From CAZMNY01 sp964567745 (GTDB lineage Bacteria; Planctomycetota; Planctomycetia; Pirellulales; Pirellulaceae), in assembly GCA_964567745.1 (NCBI GenBank), contig CAZMNY010000010.1, positions 62,001 to 126,000 on the forward strand: a stretch of 64,000 bases of DNA, read 5' to 3'. Position numbers and translations under genes: made by a program. Every line of letters starts with the position of its first letter. Within the stretch, counting starts at the first letter, position 1. Under the pieces are notes generated by a model. The model worked only from the letters and a program-made list of their open reading frames with translations. It was not told where the DNA came from and did not search any database. Below are positions 25,263 through 34,400 of this stretch, in pieces.

Positions 25263-26972
25263 GTGACTGATAAGCCCAAAATCCTTTGCCTAGGCCCAGA
25301 CGTCAACCTGCCCGAAGAACTCCTTCGGGCGGCTCAGGTATCATTAGTTAATAACCCGCTCGATGCCCTCAAATCTTTGAGCGATGGCGGGGTCGCTGGC
25401 GTCTTTGTGTCCTGCAACGACTTGCTGAATGCCGGCAACATCAGCAGTATTCTTCAGAGCGAGCAAATCCTTGATGGGCTGCCTGATGGCGTGGTGTTGC
25501 TCGACTGTGACAACAAGATTATCTGGGCCAACCGGCGTCTGCTTGATTGGACGTCGATGAGCCAAGAGGACATTGTTGGCCAAGGTTTTTACACGGCATT
25601 AAAGGGCCCCGAGATTCTCGGACCGGACTTTTGCCCGTTTCACAGCGCCCTCGCCACTCGTCGGCCGAGTACGTCATCGTTGCGAGTGCACGAGAATCAG
25701 TACTTTCAGACTCACGCGGCACCTGTGTTTGAAGGAGACGCGGAGCCTTCGCACTTGATCGTCACGGTTCGCGACAACACCGTCGAGATGCTCCAACGGC
25801 AGAAGCTGGCGGCCATTCACAAGGCTGGTATCGCGCTCGCCGATTTGACTCCCGGCGAGATCTACGAAATGGAAGTGGAAGATCGGATTGAGCTGCTTAA
25901 GTCGAACATTCTTCACTACACCCAGGATCTGCTCAAATTCGATGTCGTCGAGATTCGCTTGCTCGACCAGCAATCCGGCGAACTCGCCCCGCTACTCTCG
26001 ATGGGCATCGACGATGAGGCTGCCAATCGACCCTTGTTTGCTCGGCCAACCGACAATGGCGTGACCGGTTTTGTTGCCGCAACAGGGCAGAGTTATCTGT
26101 GTGAGGACGTCAGCGAAGACCCGCTTTACATCGAAGGATTCAAGGGCGCTCGCAGTTCATTGACTGTTCCCTTGATCCTCCATGACCAAGTCATCGGATC
26201 ATTCAACGTCGAGAGTCCAGAGTCGCAAGCGTTCACCGAGAGCGACCTTCAGTTCCTCGAAATCTTTGCTAGAGACCTCGCCGTTTCATTAAACACCTTG
26301 GAACTGTTGGTGGCGCAAAAAGCTGAGGCGACTCAGGAGAGCGTCGAGGCGATTCACAGCGCAGTGGCTCTTCCGATTGACGAGATCCTCAACGAAGCCG
26401 TCAACGTGATGGAGAGGTACATCGGCCACGAGCCTCATGTTGTCGATCGGCTGCACCGCATTCTTCGCAATGCCCGCGACATCAAACGAGTCATTCAAAA
26501 AGTCGGGCAGACGATGACTCCCATCCAAGTCGTTCCCGCGTCGACTCGAGCTGAAGCGAGGCCGATGCTGGTCAACCGTCGTGTTCTCGTGGTCGACGCC
26601 GACGACTCGGTCCGCAACGACGCCCATGCATTGCTGGAGAAGTATGGCTGTGACGTCGAGACGGCGCATGAGGGCGGCGAGGCCATCATGATGGTGCGCA
26701 ACTGCGACGAAGAATACGATGCCATTATCGCAGACATTCGGTTGCCGGATCTGTCTGGCTACGAACTGCTCGTTCGACTTCGTGACGTGATCGATCCCGT
26801 ACCTTTGATTTTGATGACCAGCTTTGGTTATGATCCCGGGCACTCGATCGTGAAAGCCAGACAGTCCGGCCTTCACGCCAAAGCTGTTCTCTACAAACCG
26901 TTTCGACTCGATCAACTCGTGCAGACCGTGGAAGCGATTCTTGAGGCGAATGGAAAAGTCGCTTCCACCTAA
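25263..26972 (+). CDS. PAS-GAF-receiver signalling protein
   Basis: A 569-residue cytoplasmic regulator. Segments in order: a receiver-like N-terminal region (about 5-60) without the usual phospho-Asp, a PAS domain (about 70-180, DGVVLLDCDNKIIWANRRLLDWT), a GAF domain (about 195-365), a helical bundle resembling a histidine-kinase DHp region (about 370-430) but with no phospho-His and no ATPase domain, and a C-terminal receiver domain (439-569) with acidic Asp445/447/448, phospho-acceptor Asp491 (IIADIRLP), Thr/Ser519-520 and Lys545 (YKPF). It is a likely phosphorelay receiver or adaptor, partner unknown. The GTG start has GAAGGGAAG upstream and a promoter at 25201. It may be cotranscribed with the phosphoesterase 27 bases downstream. 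Confidence 0.83.
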   Translation: MTDKPKILCLGPDVNLPEELLRAAQVSLVNNPLDALKSLSDGGVAGVFVSCNDLLNAGNISSILQSEQILDGLPDGVVLLDCDNKIIWANRRLLDWTSMSQEDIVGQGFYTALKGPEILGPDFCPFHSALATRRPSTSSLRVHENQYFQTHAAPVFEGDAEPSHLIVTVRDNTVEMLQRQKLAAIHKAGIALADLTPGEIYEMEVEDRIELLKSNILHYTQDLLKFDVVEIRLLDQQSGELAPLLSMGIDDEAANRPLFARPTDNGVTGFVAATGQSYLCEDVSEDPLYIEGFKGARSSLTVPLILHDQVIGSFNVESPESQAFTESDLQFLEIFARDLAVSLNTLELLVAQKAEATQESVEAIHSAVALPIDEILNEAVNVMERYIGHEPHVVDRLHRILRNARDIKRVIQKVGQTMTPIQVVPASTRAEARPMLVNRRVLVVDADDSVRNDAHALLEKYGCDVETAHEGGEAIMMVRNCDEEYDAIIADIRLPDLSGYELLVRLRDVIDPVPLILMTSFGYDPGHSIVKARQSGLHAKAVLYKPFRLDQLVQTVEAILEANGKVAST

Positions 26973-26999
26973 CGCTTTCGCAGACGGTTGATTCTCGAA

Positions 27000-28133
27000 A
27001 TGTTGCGCCTCGAATTGCTCTATGCACTCGCTGTGTTCTTTGGTCACGGGGCCTTCTGGACCTATTGTTTTAACGCGCTCCACTCGACGCCGCTTCCGTG
27101 CCGTTTTGTCCGTATCTTGGAACGCGTGTTAGCCGCAATCGCCGCGGCACCTCTGCTTCTTCTGCCCTGGTGGGTCGAACTCTATCTTGCCGCAAACAGC
27201 GGGGCGCGACTCTACTTCGTATTCTGCTGGTCCGTCGGCGCCCTGACGATCATCTTTTGGATTGTCAGAATGACTCACAGCGAAAAGCTCGCAGGGCTAC
27301 TCAGCGACGAAGGCGAAGCCGTTGATATCCGGGCAGTTCACGGCGAGCCGTTGAGTCGAGGTCGATGGCGGCTCTTGGCTCAGATTCCGCGAAACGAAAT
27401 CGAACAGCTGCACGTCCAACGCAAGCAGATCGCGGTGGCCGATCTCCCTGAGTCGTGGGAGGGCGTCACGATTTCTCATGTGACCGATCTCCATTTGACC
27501 GGCCGGATGGACAAGCCGTTCTACGACAACGCGTTGGAGCGGACTGCGGCGCTTCAATCCGAAATGGTTGTGATCACCGGCGACATCATCGAAAACGTTG
27601 AATGTCTCGACTGGCTCGAGTCGACGCTCGGGCAACTCGCCGCACCATTGGGCGTCTATTTTATTCTTGGCAACCACGACAAACGGATGCCTGATGTGCC
27701 GGCCCTGCGAATGCGACTTGAGGAATTGGGAATGGTCGATTTGGGGGGCAAAGCGACTACGGTCGAGACGCCGCGAGGACCGTTGTTCCTGGCTGGCAAC
27801 GAGCGCCCGTGGTTTGGACCGGCACCCGCAATTGATGATCGCCTACCGGACGGCTCGCTTCGCTTGGCGCTGATTCACACACCGGATCAGTTCGCATGGG
27901 CGGCGAAACATCCGTTCCACCTGGCGATGGCTGGGCACACGCACGGTGGGCAGATTCGCTTTCCCGTCATCGGACCTCTGATCTGCCCGAGCTACCTTGG
28001 CTGCCGATATGCGTGTGGAGTCTTTCGAAAAAGCAGAGTTGTGTTGCACGTCAGTCGGGGCCTCGCGGCAATGCACCCGATTCGTTTCAACTGCCCGCCG
28101 GAAGTGACGCAACTAACGTTGACGCGAGAATAA
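27000..28133 (+). CDS. Membrane-anchored metallophosphoesterase
   Basis: A 377-residue protein. Hydrophobic segments at about 5-20, 38-60 and 68-90 anchor the N-terminus. The calcineurin-like domain (about 145-377) has all metal-binding motifs: VTDLHLTG (D-x-H), VVITGDIIE (GDxx), FILGNHDKR (GNHD) and MAGHTHGGQIRFP (GHTH). It resembles the YkoQ/YaeI group, some of which act on lipid-linked pyrophosphates such as UDP-diacylglucosamine; its substrate is not readable. I chose ATG 27000; an upstream TTG at 26988 would add four residues. No clear ribosome binding site is seen, consistent with coupling to the upstream gene. Confidence 0.85.
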   Translation: MLRLELLYALAVFFGHGAFWTYCFNALHSTPLPCRFVRILERVLAAIAAAPLLLLPWWVELYLAANSGARLYFVFCWSVGALTIIFWIVRMTHSEKLAGLLSDEGEAVDIRAVHGEPLSRGRWRLLAQIPRNEIEQLHVQRKQIAVADLPESWEGVTISHVTDLHLTGRMDKPFYDNALERTAALQSEMVVITGDIIENVECLDWLESTLGQLAAPLGVYFILGNHDKRMPDVPALRMRLEELGMVDLGGKATTVETPRGPLFLAGNERPWFGPAPAIDDRLPDGSLRLALIHTPDQFAWAAKHPFHLAMAGHTHGGQIRFPVIGPLICPSYLGCRYACGVFRKSRVVLHVSRGLAAMHPIRFNCPPEVTQLTLTRE

Positions 28134-28159
28134 TGCCAGCGTGCCGAACTCAACGAGCA

Positions 28160-28903
28160 TCATCTCGGCCGATTCGCCAGTTGCACTTTCTTGCGGTAGC
28201 GTCCGAAATCAACGGCCTGGATTTCGGGTTCGACAAGATGTCCGCCCACCGTTTCACACAACTCGCGATCGTCACGCGAAAGCGCCCAATAATACTGATG
28301 CTTGGCTTCGATCGCCTGCGTCTTTGAGCCCAATGTCAATTGACGACGGACGGTCTCAGGCAGCACGTCTTTCTTAGCCAATGCCTCGTTGAGCGCCATA
28401 CGAGCGAAGGGCGGCAGATTTCTCGTATTCGTCGCATTCAACTGACTGTACCAGTCGGCGAATTCCAGATACGCCTTCACGGCACCCGGCCACTTCGGCC
28501 TAAGCGTGTCGACGTCGTACGATATCTTGGCCGATGTCAGCGTTACCTTGTTGTCAGTCGTTGTTTCTTTGAACTTGGGATTGATGAAGTCGACGGCTTT
28601 GACCGCCGGAGCACGCTGCTTGAGTGCGGCAGTGAACTTGGCGAGGTCCGCTGTTTGAAGCGTTGTTCTCATCATTCGGTCCAAGTCGATCAGGTGAATC
28701 ACGTTATTCTTCGGATCGAATACCGTGAACTCTTTCCCTTTCGGATCCGAGAGATCGAACACTCGGCTTTGATAGAAAATCGTCGTGGTCCGAGCTTGAA
28801 TCTCGTTCTCATCGCCAATCGTTGTGACGACGCGAAAATCGTCCGCCAAGGTCGTTTGAGCTAGCAAGACTGCAAGAATGACAGCACCCATCGTCGATCG
28901 CAT
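28160..28903 (-). CDS. Hypothetical exported protein, 247 residues
   Basis: A signal peptide (MRSTMGAVILAVLLAQTTLADDF, cleavage near residue 20) is followed by about 225 residues without a known domain. ATG 28903 has GAGG 9 bases upstream; six more codons are open upstream. The mature part has a beta-rich N-terminal half (FRVVTTIGDENEIQARTTTIFYQSRVFDL, NNVIHLIDLDRMM) reminiscent of outer-membrane lipoprotein-handling folds, and a helical C-terminal half (KAYLEFADWYSQLN). I give no function. It is convergent with the metallophosphoesterase and 126 bases from tyrS. Confidence 0.7.
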   Translation of the reverse strand: MRSTMGAVILAVLLAQTTLADDFRVVTTIGDENEIQARTTTIFYQSRVFDLSDPKGKEFTVFDPKNNVIHLIDLDRMMRTTLQTADLAKFTAALKQRAPAVKAVDFINPKFKETTTDNKVTLTSAKISYDVDTLRPKWPGAVKAYLEFADWYSQLNATNTRNLPPFARMALNEALAKKDVLPETVRRQLTLGSKTQAIEAKHQYYWALSRDDRELCETVGGHLVEPEIQAVDFGRYRKKVQLANRPR

Positions 28904-29029
28904 GATCGGTTTCCTCGCCATTGATCCACAAAATGGAAAATTCAGCGGAGGGAGAATAGTGAGATCGGTCGCGGCTGTCCAGACGAGTTCGCTGCGACGG
29001 CCGAGTGAATCAGATGATTGCCCCGAGCG

Positions 29030-30316
29030 TTATTTGTCGCCGATGCTGGCGATCGCGTATTTTTTTCGTCCCGAGCGGATCACGATTACGTGCCCGTTGA
29101 GGTCTTTTTCGGAAAACCGGTACGCAAAGTCCTCGACACGACGGTTGTTAACGTAGCCGCCGCCTTGTTCGATCGTGCGGCGGGCTTCGCCCTTGCTCTT
29201 GGCCAAACCAGATCCTACGAACGCATCGATCAGGCCGATCCCTTCGTTGAACTGATCCTTGGAAAACTGGCAACTTGGAACATCAGGAAAGATCTCGACG
29301 AGTTCGTCAGGGTCCATTCCTTCGATTTCTTCCCCGAAGAAAATCCGCGTGGCTCGCTCGGCCAACGCGAGCCCCTCATCGCCGTGCACCATTCGAGTCA
29401 ACTCGGCGGCCAGCTTCTTCTGACTCGCTCGCTGATGCGGCTCGGATTCGCGGGCGTTGTCAAGCTGTTCGACCGTTTCCTGATCAAGTCCGGTGAGGAA
29501 TCGTAGGCAGTTGCTCACGTCCGCGTCGTCGACTCGCATCCAGTATTGGAAGAACGCGTACGGACTGGTCCGATCGGCGCCAAGCCAGAGAGCGCCCTTC
29601 TCGGTCTTGCCCATCTTGGAACCATCGGACTTGGTGAGCAGCGGGCAGGTGACGCCGTGAAGCTGCGCTCCGTTCATCCGCCGACCCAAGTCGACTCCCA
29701 GCGTGATGTTTCCCCATTGATCGCTCCCGCCGATCTGCAATTCACATCCGTACTCGCGATTCAAGTAGACGAAATCGTAAGCCTGCAAAAGCATGTAGCT
29801 GAATTCGGTGTAGCTCATCCCCGCGTCGTCGCGTTCGAGCCGGCTCTTCACTGAGTCTTTCGTCTTCATCACGTTGACGGAGACGTGCTTGCCAACATCT
29901 CGTAGGAACTGGATGTAACCGACGCTCTGCATCCAGTCGAAGTTGTTAACGAGCAGCGCCGAATTGTCTCCGCAATCAAAGTCGAGAAAGCTGGCCATTT
30001 GCTCCTGAATTCCCTCGACGTTTTTCTTCAGCTGATCCGTCGAGAGCATATTGCGTTCTTCGCTCTTGCCGCTCGGATCGCCGATCATGCCAGTGGCACC
30101 GCCAACAATTGCGATTGGCCGGTGGCCCGCCTTTTGAAAACGCCTCAGACTTAACAGCGGCATCAGGTTGCCCACATGCAAACTGCTCGAGGTCGGGTCG
30201 AACCCGGCGTACAACGTTCGCGGCTTTTCATTGAGCCACTCCTGAATGTTGTCGTCATCGGTCGTCTGATGTATCAGGCCTCGCCAAGTCAGGTCGGCGA
30301 AAATATCGTTGCTCAT
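29030..30316 (-). CDS. tyrS: Tyrosyl-tRNA synthetase
   Basis: Charges tRNA-Tyr with tyrosine. The 428-residue class I enzyme has the HIGH-type motif LHVGN (46-50) in GFDPTSSSLHVGNLMPLL, the tyrosine-binding region QAYDFVYLNREYGCELQIGGSDQWGNI, the KMSKS-type loop SKMGKTEKGALWL, and a C-terminal S4-like RNA-binding domain ending near residue 420 (GYVNNRRVEDFAYRF). Length and order fit bacterial TyrRS. It has a 192-base gap to ispD upstream and may be cotranscribed with it. Confidence 0.95.
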   Translation of the reverse strand: MSNDIFADLTWRGLIHQTTDDDNIQEWLNEKPRTLYAGFDPTSSSLHVGNLMPLLSLRRFQKAGHRPIAIVGGATGMIGDPSGKSEERNMLSTDQLKKNVEGIQEQMASFLDFDCGDNSALLVNNFDWMQSVGYIQFLRDVGKHVSVNVMKTKDSVKSRLERDDAGMSYTEFSYMLLQAYDFVYLNREYGCELQIGGSDQWGNITLGVDLGRRMNGAQLHGVTCPLLTKSDGSKMGKTEKGALWLGADRTSPYAFFQYWMRVDDADVSNCLRFLTGLDQETVEQLDNARESEPHQRASQKKLAAELTRMVHGDEGLALAERATRIFFGEEIEGMDPDELVEIFPDVPSCQFSKDQFNEGIGLIDAFVGSGLAKSKGEARRTIEQGGGYVNNRRVEDFAYRFSEKDLNGHVIVIRSGRKKYAIASIGDK

Positions 30317-30482
30317 TCGGTCTTCCGTTGCGGCCTACTCGCCGCCGTTGTTCGCGCCTCACATGGCCCTGCGATGCTCGAGTTACCTTTGTGAGGCTGG
30401 TTGGGTAACTCTTACTCTTTGAGGCGCCGAGGCGCTGCTTGCGGTGGCTTGATGATTGAGACGCTGCGGCTTGCTCGGACGG

Positions 30483-30515
30483 GATTAAGATTAAGATTAA
30501 GAGTAATATTAAGAT
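30483..30515. repeat. GATTAA microsatellite
   Basis: Three to four near-perfect GATTAA units followed by a degraded copy (GAGTAATATTAAGATT) next to the ispD stop codon at 30509. The A+T content is much higher than in the surroundings. Confidence 0.75.
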
Positions 30516-31210
30516 TCGCTGGCCAGCGAAGCGGCGAGCGAATGATGGGCGACTCGCAGATCTTCTTGCGTTGTGATTTTGAGATTGATCGGCGACCCGA
30601 GCGAAAGGTGGACGTCGTGCCCGGCGTTTTCGATCAGCTGTGATTCGTCTGTTACGACTTGGTCCCCGCGTGCTTCGAAGGCGCCTGTCAACCAATCACG
30701 GCGAAAGACTTGTGGTGTTTGCGCTTCCCAAACGTCGACGCGCGAAATCGTCTGTTCGATGCGTTTTTCACCGGCGGCCGCTTTCTTGAGAGTTCCAGGA
30801 ACGGGAATGGCCAGGATCGCCGCGCCGTATTCCAACGCGTCCGCAAACACACGGTCAATTAGCGGTCCGGCGATACAAGGCCTTGCGGCATCGTGAATCG
30901 CGACGAACTCGATACCCTCCCTTACGGCAGCTAAACCATTCTCAACCGACTCAAATCGTTCTGAACCGCCGTCGGCGACCTCGACCCCGAATTCAGCGAT
31001 CTCACCAGCAAAACGTTGTTCGAAACGAGCTCGTTCAGCGGGATCGATGACGATAATCACTTGCTCGACATCCGGGTGACAAGCAAATTGTCGAGCCGCG
31101 TGGACCCAAACCGGCTTGTCGGCAAGCAATACGAACGGCTTCTTTTCGTCCACGTCGGCAAAACGACGGCTTTTCCCGGCTGCGGGGAGTATTACCGCAA
31201 ATGTGGCCAA
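30509..31210 (-). CDS. ispD: 2-C-methyl-D-erythritol 4-phosphate cytidylyltransferase
   Basis: Third enzyme of the MEP isoprenoid pathway, transferring CMP from CTP to MEP. The 233-residue protein has the nucleotide-binding start VILPAAGKSRRFADVDEKKPFVLLADKPV with the conserved Lys and Arg, the DAARP motif (IHDAARPCIAGPLI, about 105-118) and a C-terminal VTDESQLIENAGHDVHLSLGSPINLKITTQEDL. No ispF or ispF-like fusion is adjacent. It precedes tyrS on the minus strand. Confidence 0.93.
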   Translation of the reverse strand: MATFAVILPAAGKSRRFADVDEKKPFVLLADKPVWVHAARQFACHPDVEQVIIVIDPAERARFEQRFAGEIAEFGVEVADGGSERFESVENGLAAVREGIEFVAIHDAARPCIAGPLIDRVFADALEYGAAILAIPVPGTLKKAAAGEKRIEQTISRVDVWEAQTPQVFRRDWLTGAFEARGDQVVTDESQLIENAGHDVHLSLGSPINLKITTQEDLRVAHHSLAASLASES

Positions 31211-31248
31211 AGCAACCTCAGGCTCTGATTTTCGCTCAGCGTCACAAT

Positions 31249-31278
31249 CAGATGATTGGTAGTCGCAGATGATTGGTA
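31249..31278. repeat. 13-bp direct repeat near ispD
   Basis: CAGATGATTGGTA occurs at 31249-31261 and 31266-31278, a spacing of 17 bases, with a shorter GCAGATGATTG near 31449-31459. It lies 40-70 bases upstream of the minus-strand ispD start, so a regulatory role is possible but not shown. Confidence 0.65.
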
Positions 31279-31476
31279 ATCAAACAGCGCCGACGAGTCG
31301 ATGTTTGTTTGAACGCAAAAGCATTGTGAGTGGCACAACGAAATCGATCAAGATAGGACTCGGGCCAAGAAGCGAGTCCGACTCAGCGAACGCGTGTTTG
31401 ACGCAACAGTCCACACGCAGGTCCAAGCAAGCGTTATACTCGCATCGAAGCAGATGATTGAAGACGATCGCCACGA

Positions 31477-34239
31477 TTAGGCTGCGGAGGCGAGACCTTT
31501 GGCGACTGCGATATCTGCTTTCACTTTTTCAACCACTTTCTCGGCAGCGGCAGCCTGGGCAGCAGCGGTAGCGGCCGCGGTTTTCGCTGAATCGACCTTC
31601 TGTTGTTCCGCCGCAGCAACTTTCATCTTTGCTTGCAACTCGGTCTGTGATTTGGCGAGTAGGGCCTTGGTTGCCTTGTCGTCCGCTTGCGCCTTGGCGA
31701 GAGCCGCGGTCGCCGTGGTCAATTCCTTTTGTTTCGCGGCAACCGTTTGATTGGCCGTCGCAACTTGCCCTTGTTTCGCTTTTAGCACGTTGGCCAATGC
31801 GGCAGCCGCGTCGACGACCATCTTGTCGTTGCCGGAGAGCTTAACGGCTTCGTTGGCCTGATTGACAGCGCCTTGCAACGCCGCGGCCACTTTTGCGTGT
31901 TTCGCGCTGAGTGCTTTGGCCTGGGCACCATCGGCGGTCGCCTTGGTCATCGCCGCTTGGTAGGTCGCTGATGACTTGGCCAGAGCGGCGATCTTGGCTT
32001 GGTGAGTTGTGATTTGCTTTTGAGCCGCATCAACCTGGTTCTTAGCCGCGACTAGCACCGCGTTTTGTTTGTCGACGGTAGCTGCGGCCTCGTCGGCCGT
32101 CTCCTGTTTCGTCGTCAGATCGCCTTCGGCTTTCTTTTTTTGTTCGAGAAGCGCATTCACTCGCTTGGTGAAGGCGATTTCTTCTTGCCATCGCTTGACC
32201 GCGACTTGGGCGGTTTGCAAGCTCGCAGCGCCTGCGTCGGCCGCTGTTTTAGCGACATTCGCTTTGTCGGCCATCGGTTTGACTTGAGGCGCCAAGGCCG
32301 CGATCTTGGCTTTCGCTGCCGCCATCTTCTTGGCTTCCGCTGCGACAACAGCTTGTTGTTTGGTGATGACTACTTTCGTCTCGGCCATCGCTTTCGTTTT
32401 CGCCGCGACAACGCCTTGCTGCGCAGCAAGCTCGGCGGCTCGTTTCGCGTGGACCGCTTTCAGTTTGGCCGCAAGGTCGGCTATCTCTTTGTCGCCTGCG
32501 AGGGCTTTGGCTGCGGCATCGGCTTTGGCTGCCGCGTCGCCGACCATCGGCACGGTTGGCGTCAGCTTGGCGACCACGGCCTGGGCCGCTTTTTGTTCAC
32601 CAGTCAGTTTTGTTATCGTCGCCGAGCCGCTCGTGACAGCGGCGGTCGCTTTGGCGTGGGCCGCCGTTGCTGTCTTCATATCGTTTTGGCTGGTCGCCAA
32701 ATCGGCGACGACTTTATCCGCGGCGGCTTTGGCCGCAGTATACGCAGCAGTCAGCGGAGCCTGTTTTGCAGCCAAGGCGGTTGCCTGTTGCTGGGCTGTC
32801 GCCAATCGCGTCTCGAGTGTCGGCGGGTTGGCGGCCAATTGGCCGACACGTTTTCCGTCCGCTACATTCCAAACGCGAATTTCACCATTCCAGTCGCCGC
32901 CGATCACCCGCGCCGACTCATCACAAATCGAGGACTCGAGGGCCAAGTCGCCAAAGGCCTCAAAGGCTCGCAGTTGCTTTCCGGCCTGATCCCAAAGTTT
33001 GACAAGTCGATCACGGCCTGCGGAAACCAACTTGCCGTCACGGGCGAACTCGAGCGAAGCAGCACCGCCGCCATGCCCAGTCCAACTCTTGATCTGACCG
33101 CCATTTTCCATCTCCCAAAGACGAATCGAGCCGTCTTCGCTGCAGGAGCCGACCACATTCGAGTCGCTTCGCCACGAGACGTCCGTAACGCCTTTGGAGT
33201 GGGCCTTGAGCGTCAAATATTCGCGGCCGGTATATGCTTCCCAAACGAACAGACCGCCGTTGCGGTCGCCTGTCGCAAGGAGGACGCTGTCAGGACTAAA
33301 CTCCAAGGAGTAGATCCAGTCGGTGTGCTTGCGCAATTCGTGCAGGAGCCGCCCTGTCTCGGTCGAGTAGATTCGGACAACGCGCTGCGGTCCGCCAAGG
33401 GCGATTAGACCGTGGTCGGAACTGATATCAGCCGCCAGGACGGCATCGAGTTCGTCGCCAACCGACATAACTCGTTCACCCGTCTTCACGTCCCAGACAA
33501 TCACCTTGCCGCTCGCGCCGCCCTGACCGCCACCGGCCAAGAGAAGCGATCCGTTGCGACTGAACTTGAGGATCTCGGGCACGCCTTCTGGAAACGGCAG
33601 GGCACCGACCAGTTCGAGCGTCTTCGTGTTGTAAAGCAAAATTTGCGATTGGCCCGAAACGGCCGCTAGCGACGACCAAGGATTCGTTGCGATCGATGCA
33701 ATCGCGGTGCCCGTCCGCGGATTGACAACAGGTTGCAGGCTCAGGCGCGGAGGCATCGGCGGTACGTCTGGGCGCGCTGTCGACGGTTCGCTCAACGCCA
33801 AGTCGAACGTCTTCTTCTTCTTGATTGCCGACTTGCTTCCTTTGTTCTCGAGCACGCCGCCGTCGATCCACTTGCGAATCGTCTCAACCATCTCGTCAGC
33901 TATTTTCGGCTGTTCGGGCGGCATGTAAGGTTCGCTGTCGTGAGTGATCAACTGGTAGAGGTAGCTTCCGCTCGAGTCACCCGGCTCAACGACTTCGCCT
34001 GAGCCGCCGCCAATCATCAAGTTGGTGTAATTCGACAGATCCAGATCGCCTTCTTTCTTGTCAGCATTGTGGCAAGAAAAGCACTTCTGCCGAAGAATCG
34101 GCTGCACATGGTCGTCGTATGTCACCTGCGGCGGCTTCTTCTTCTTCTTCTTTTCCGCCTCCTGGGCATAGCTGTTGAGCGAGGTTGCGACCACGATTCC
34201 AGAAAGAACGAACGTTAGCAGTTGTCGCTGCGCTCTCAT
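31477..34239 (-). CDS. Planctomycete cytochrome c-WD40-coiled-coil protein
   Basis: A 920-residue exported protein. After a signal peptide (cleavage near residue 25) and six lysines comes a planctomycete-type cytochrome c domain with the heme motif CFSCH (Cys53-Cys56-His57) and the later segment EPYMPPEQPKIADEMVETIRKWIDGGVL that carries the likely Met ligand. Residues about 165-465 hold WD40 repeats forming a beta-propeller. Residues about 475-920 are an Ala/Lys/Gln/Thr-rich coiled coil, nearly half the protein. This combination recurs in planctomycete PSCyt1 proteins. Last gene of the DUF1501 to DUF1549 unit, 161 bases after the DUF1549 gene. Confidence 0.9.
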   Translation of the reverse strand: MRAQRQLLTFVLSGIVVATSLNSYAQEAEKKKKKKPPQVTYDDHVQPILRQKCFSCHNADKKEGDLDLSNYTNLMIGGGSGEVVEPGDSSGSYLYQLITHDSEPYMPPEQPKIADEMVETIRKWIDGGVLENKGSKSAIKKKKTFDLALSEPSTARPDVPPMPPRLSLQPVVNPRTGTAIASIATNPWSSLAAVSGQSQILLYNTKTLELVGALPFPEGVPEILKFSRNGSLLLAGGGQGGASGKVIVWDVKTGERVMSVGDELDAVLAADISSDHGLIALGGPQRVVRIYSTETGRLLHELRKHTDWIYSLEFSPDSVLLATGDRNGGLFVWEAYTGREYLTLKAHSKGVTDVSWRSDSNVVGSCSEDGSIRLWEMENGGQIKSWTGHGGGAASLEFARDGKLVSAGRDRLVKLWDQAGKQLRAFEAFGDLALESSICDESARVIGGDWNGEIRVWNVADGKRVGQLAANPPTLETRLATAQQQATALAAKQAPLTAAYTAAKAAADKVVADLATSQNDMKTATAAHAKATAAVTSGSATITKLTGEQKAAQAVVAKLTPTVPMVGDAAAKADAAAKALAGDKEIADLAAKLKAVHAKRAAELAAQQGVVAAKTKAMAETKVVITKQQAVVAAEAKKMAAAKAKIAALAPQVKPMADKANVAKTAADAGAASLQTAQVAVKRWQEEIAFTKRVNALLEQKKKAEGDLTTKQETADEAAATVDKQNAVLVAAKNQVDAAQKQITTHQAKIAALAKSSATYQAAMTKATADGAQAKALSAKHAKVAAALQGAVNQANEAVKLSGNDKMVVDAAAALANVLKAKQGQVATANQTVAAKQKELTTATAALAKAQADDKATKALLAKSQTELQAKMKVAAAEQQKVDSAKTAAATAAAQAAAAEKVVEKVKADIAVAKGLASAA

Positions 34240-34400
34240 CAGTCTTTACTCCAACGAGTGATTTCCCCAGATGCGCCGCCAAAATGACGGGGGGTGGTGT
34301 GCTAAATCTATGGTAGTCGGCTATCGCAAGGACGCCAATCTTCTACTCGCAATTGCTGCGTAACTTGGGTGGGTTTGATGGCTAGGCCACCAAGGGCAAT

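Noticed and set aside
30401..30695. Short frames near 30401-30695 as extra genes between tyrS and ispD
   Set aside because: They overlap ispD or the GATTAA repeat and have no start signal.
32065..33408. Long plus-strand open frame (447 codons) opposite the cytochrome-WD40 gene
   Set aside because: It is antisense to a well-supported gene, has arginine/glycine-rich shadow composition and no domain. The same holds for the long opposite-strand frames at 34821-36011, 49951-51606 and 62082-63275.
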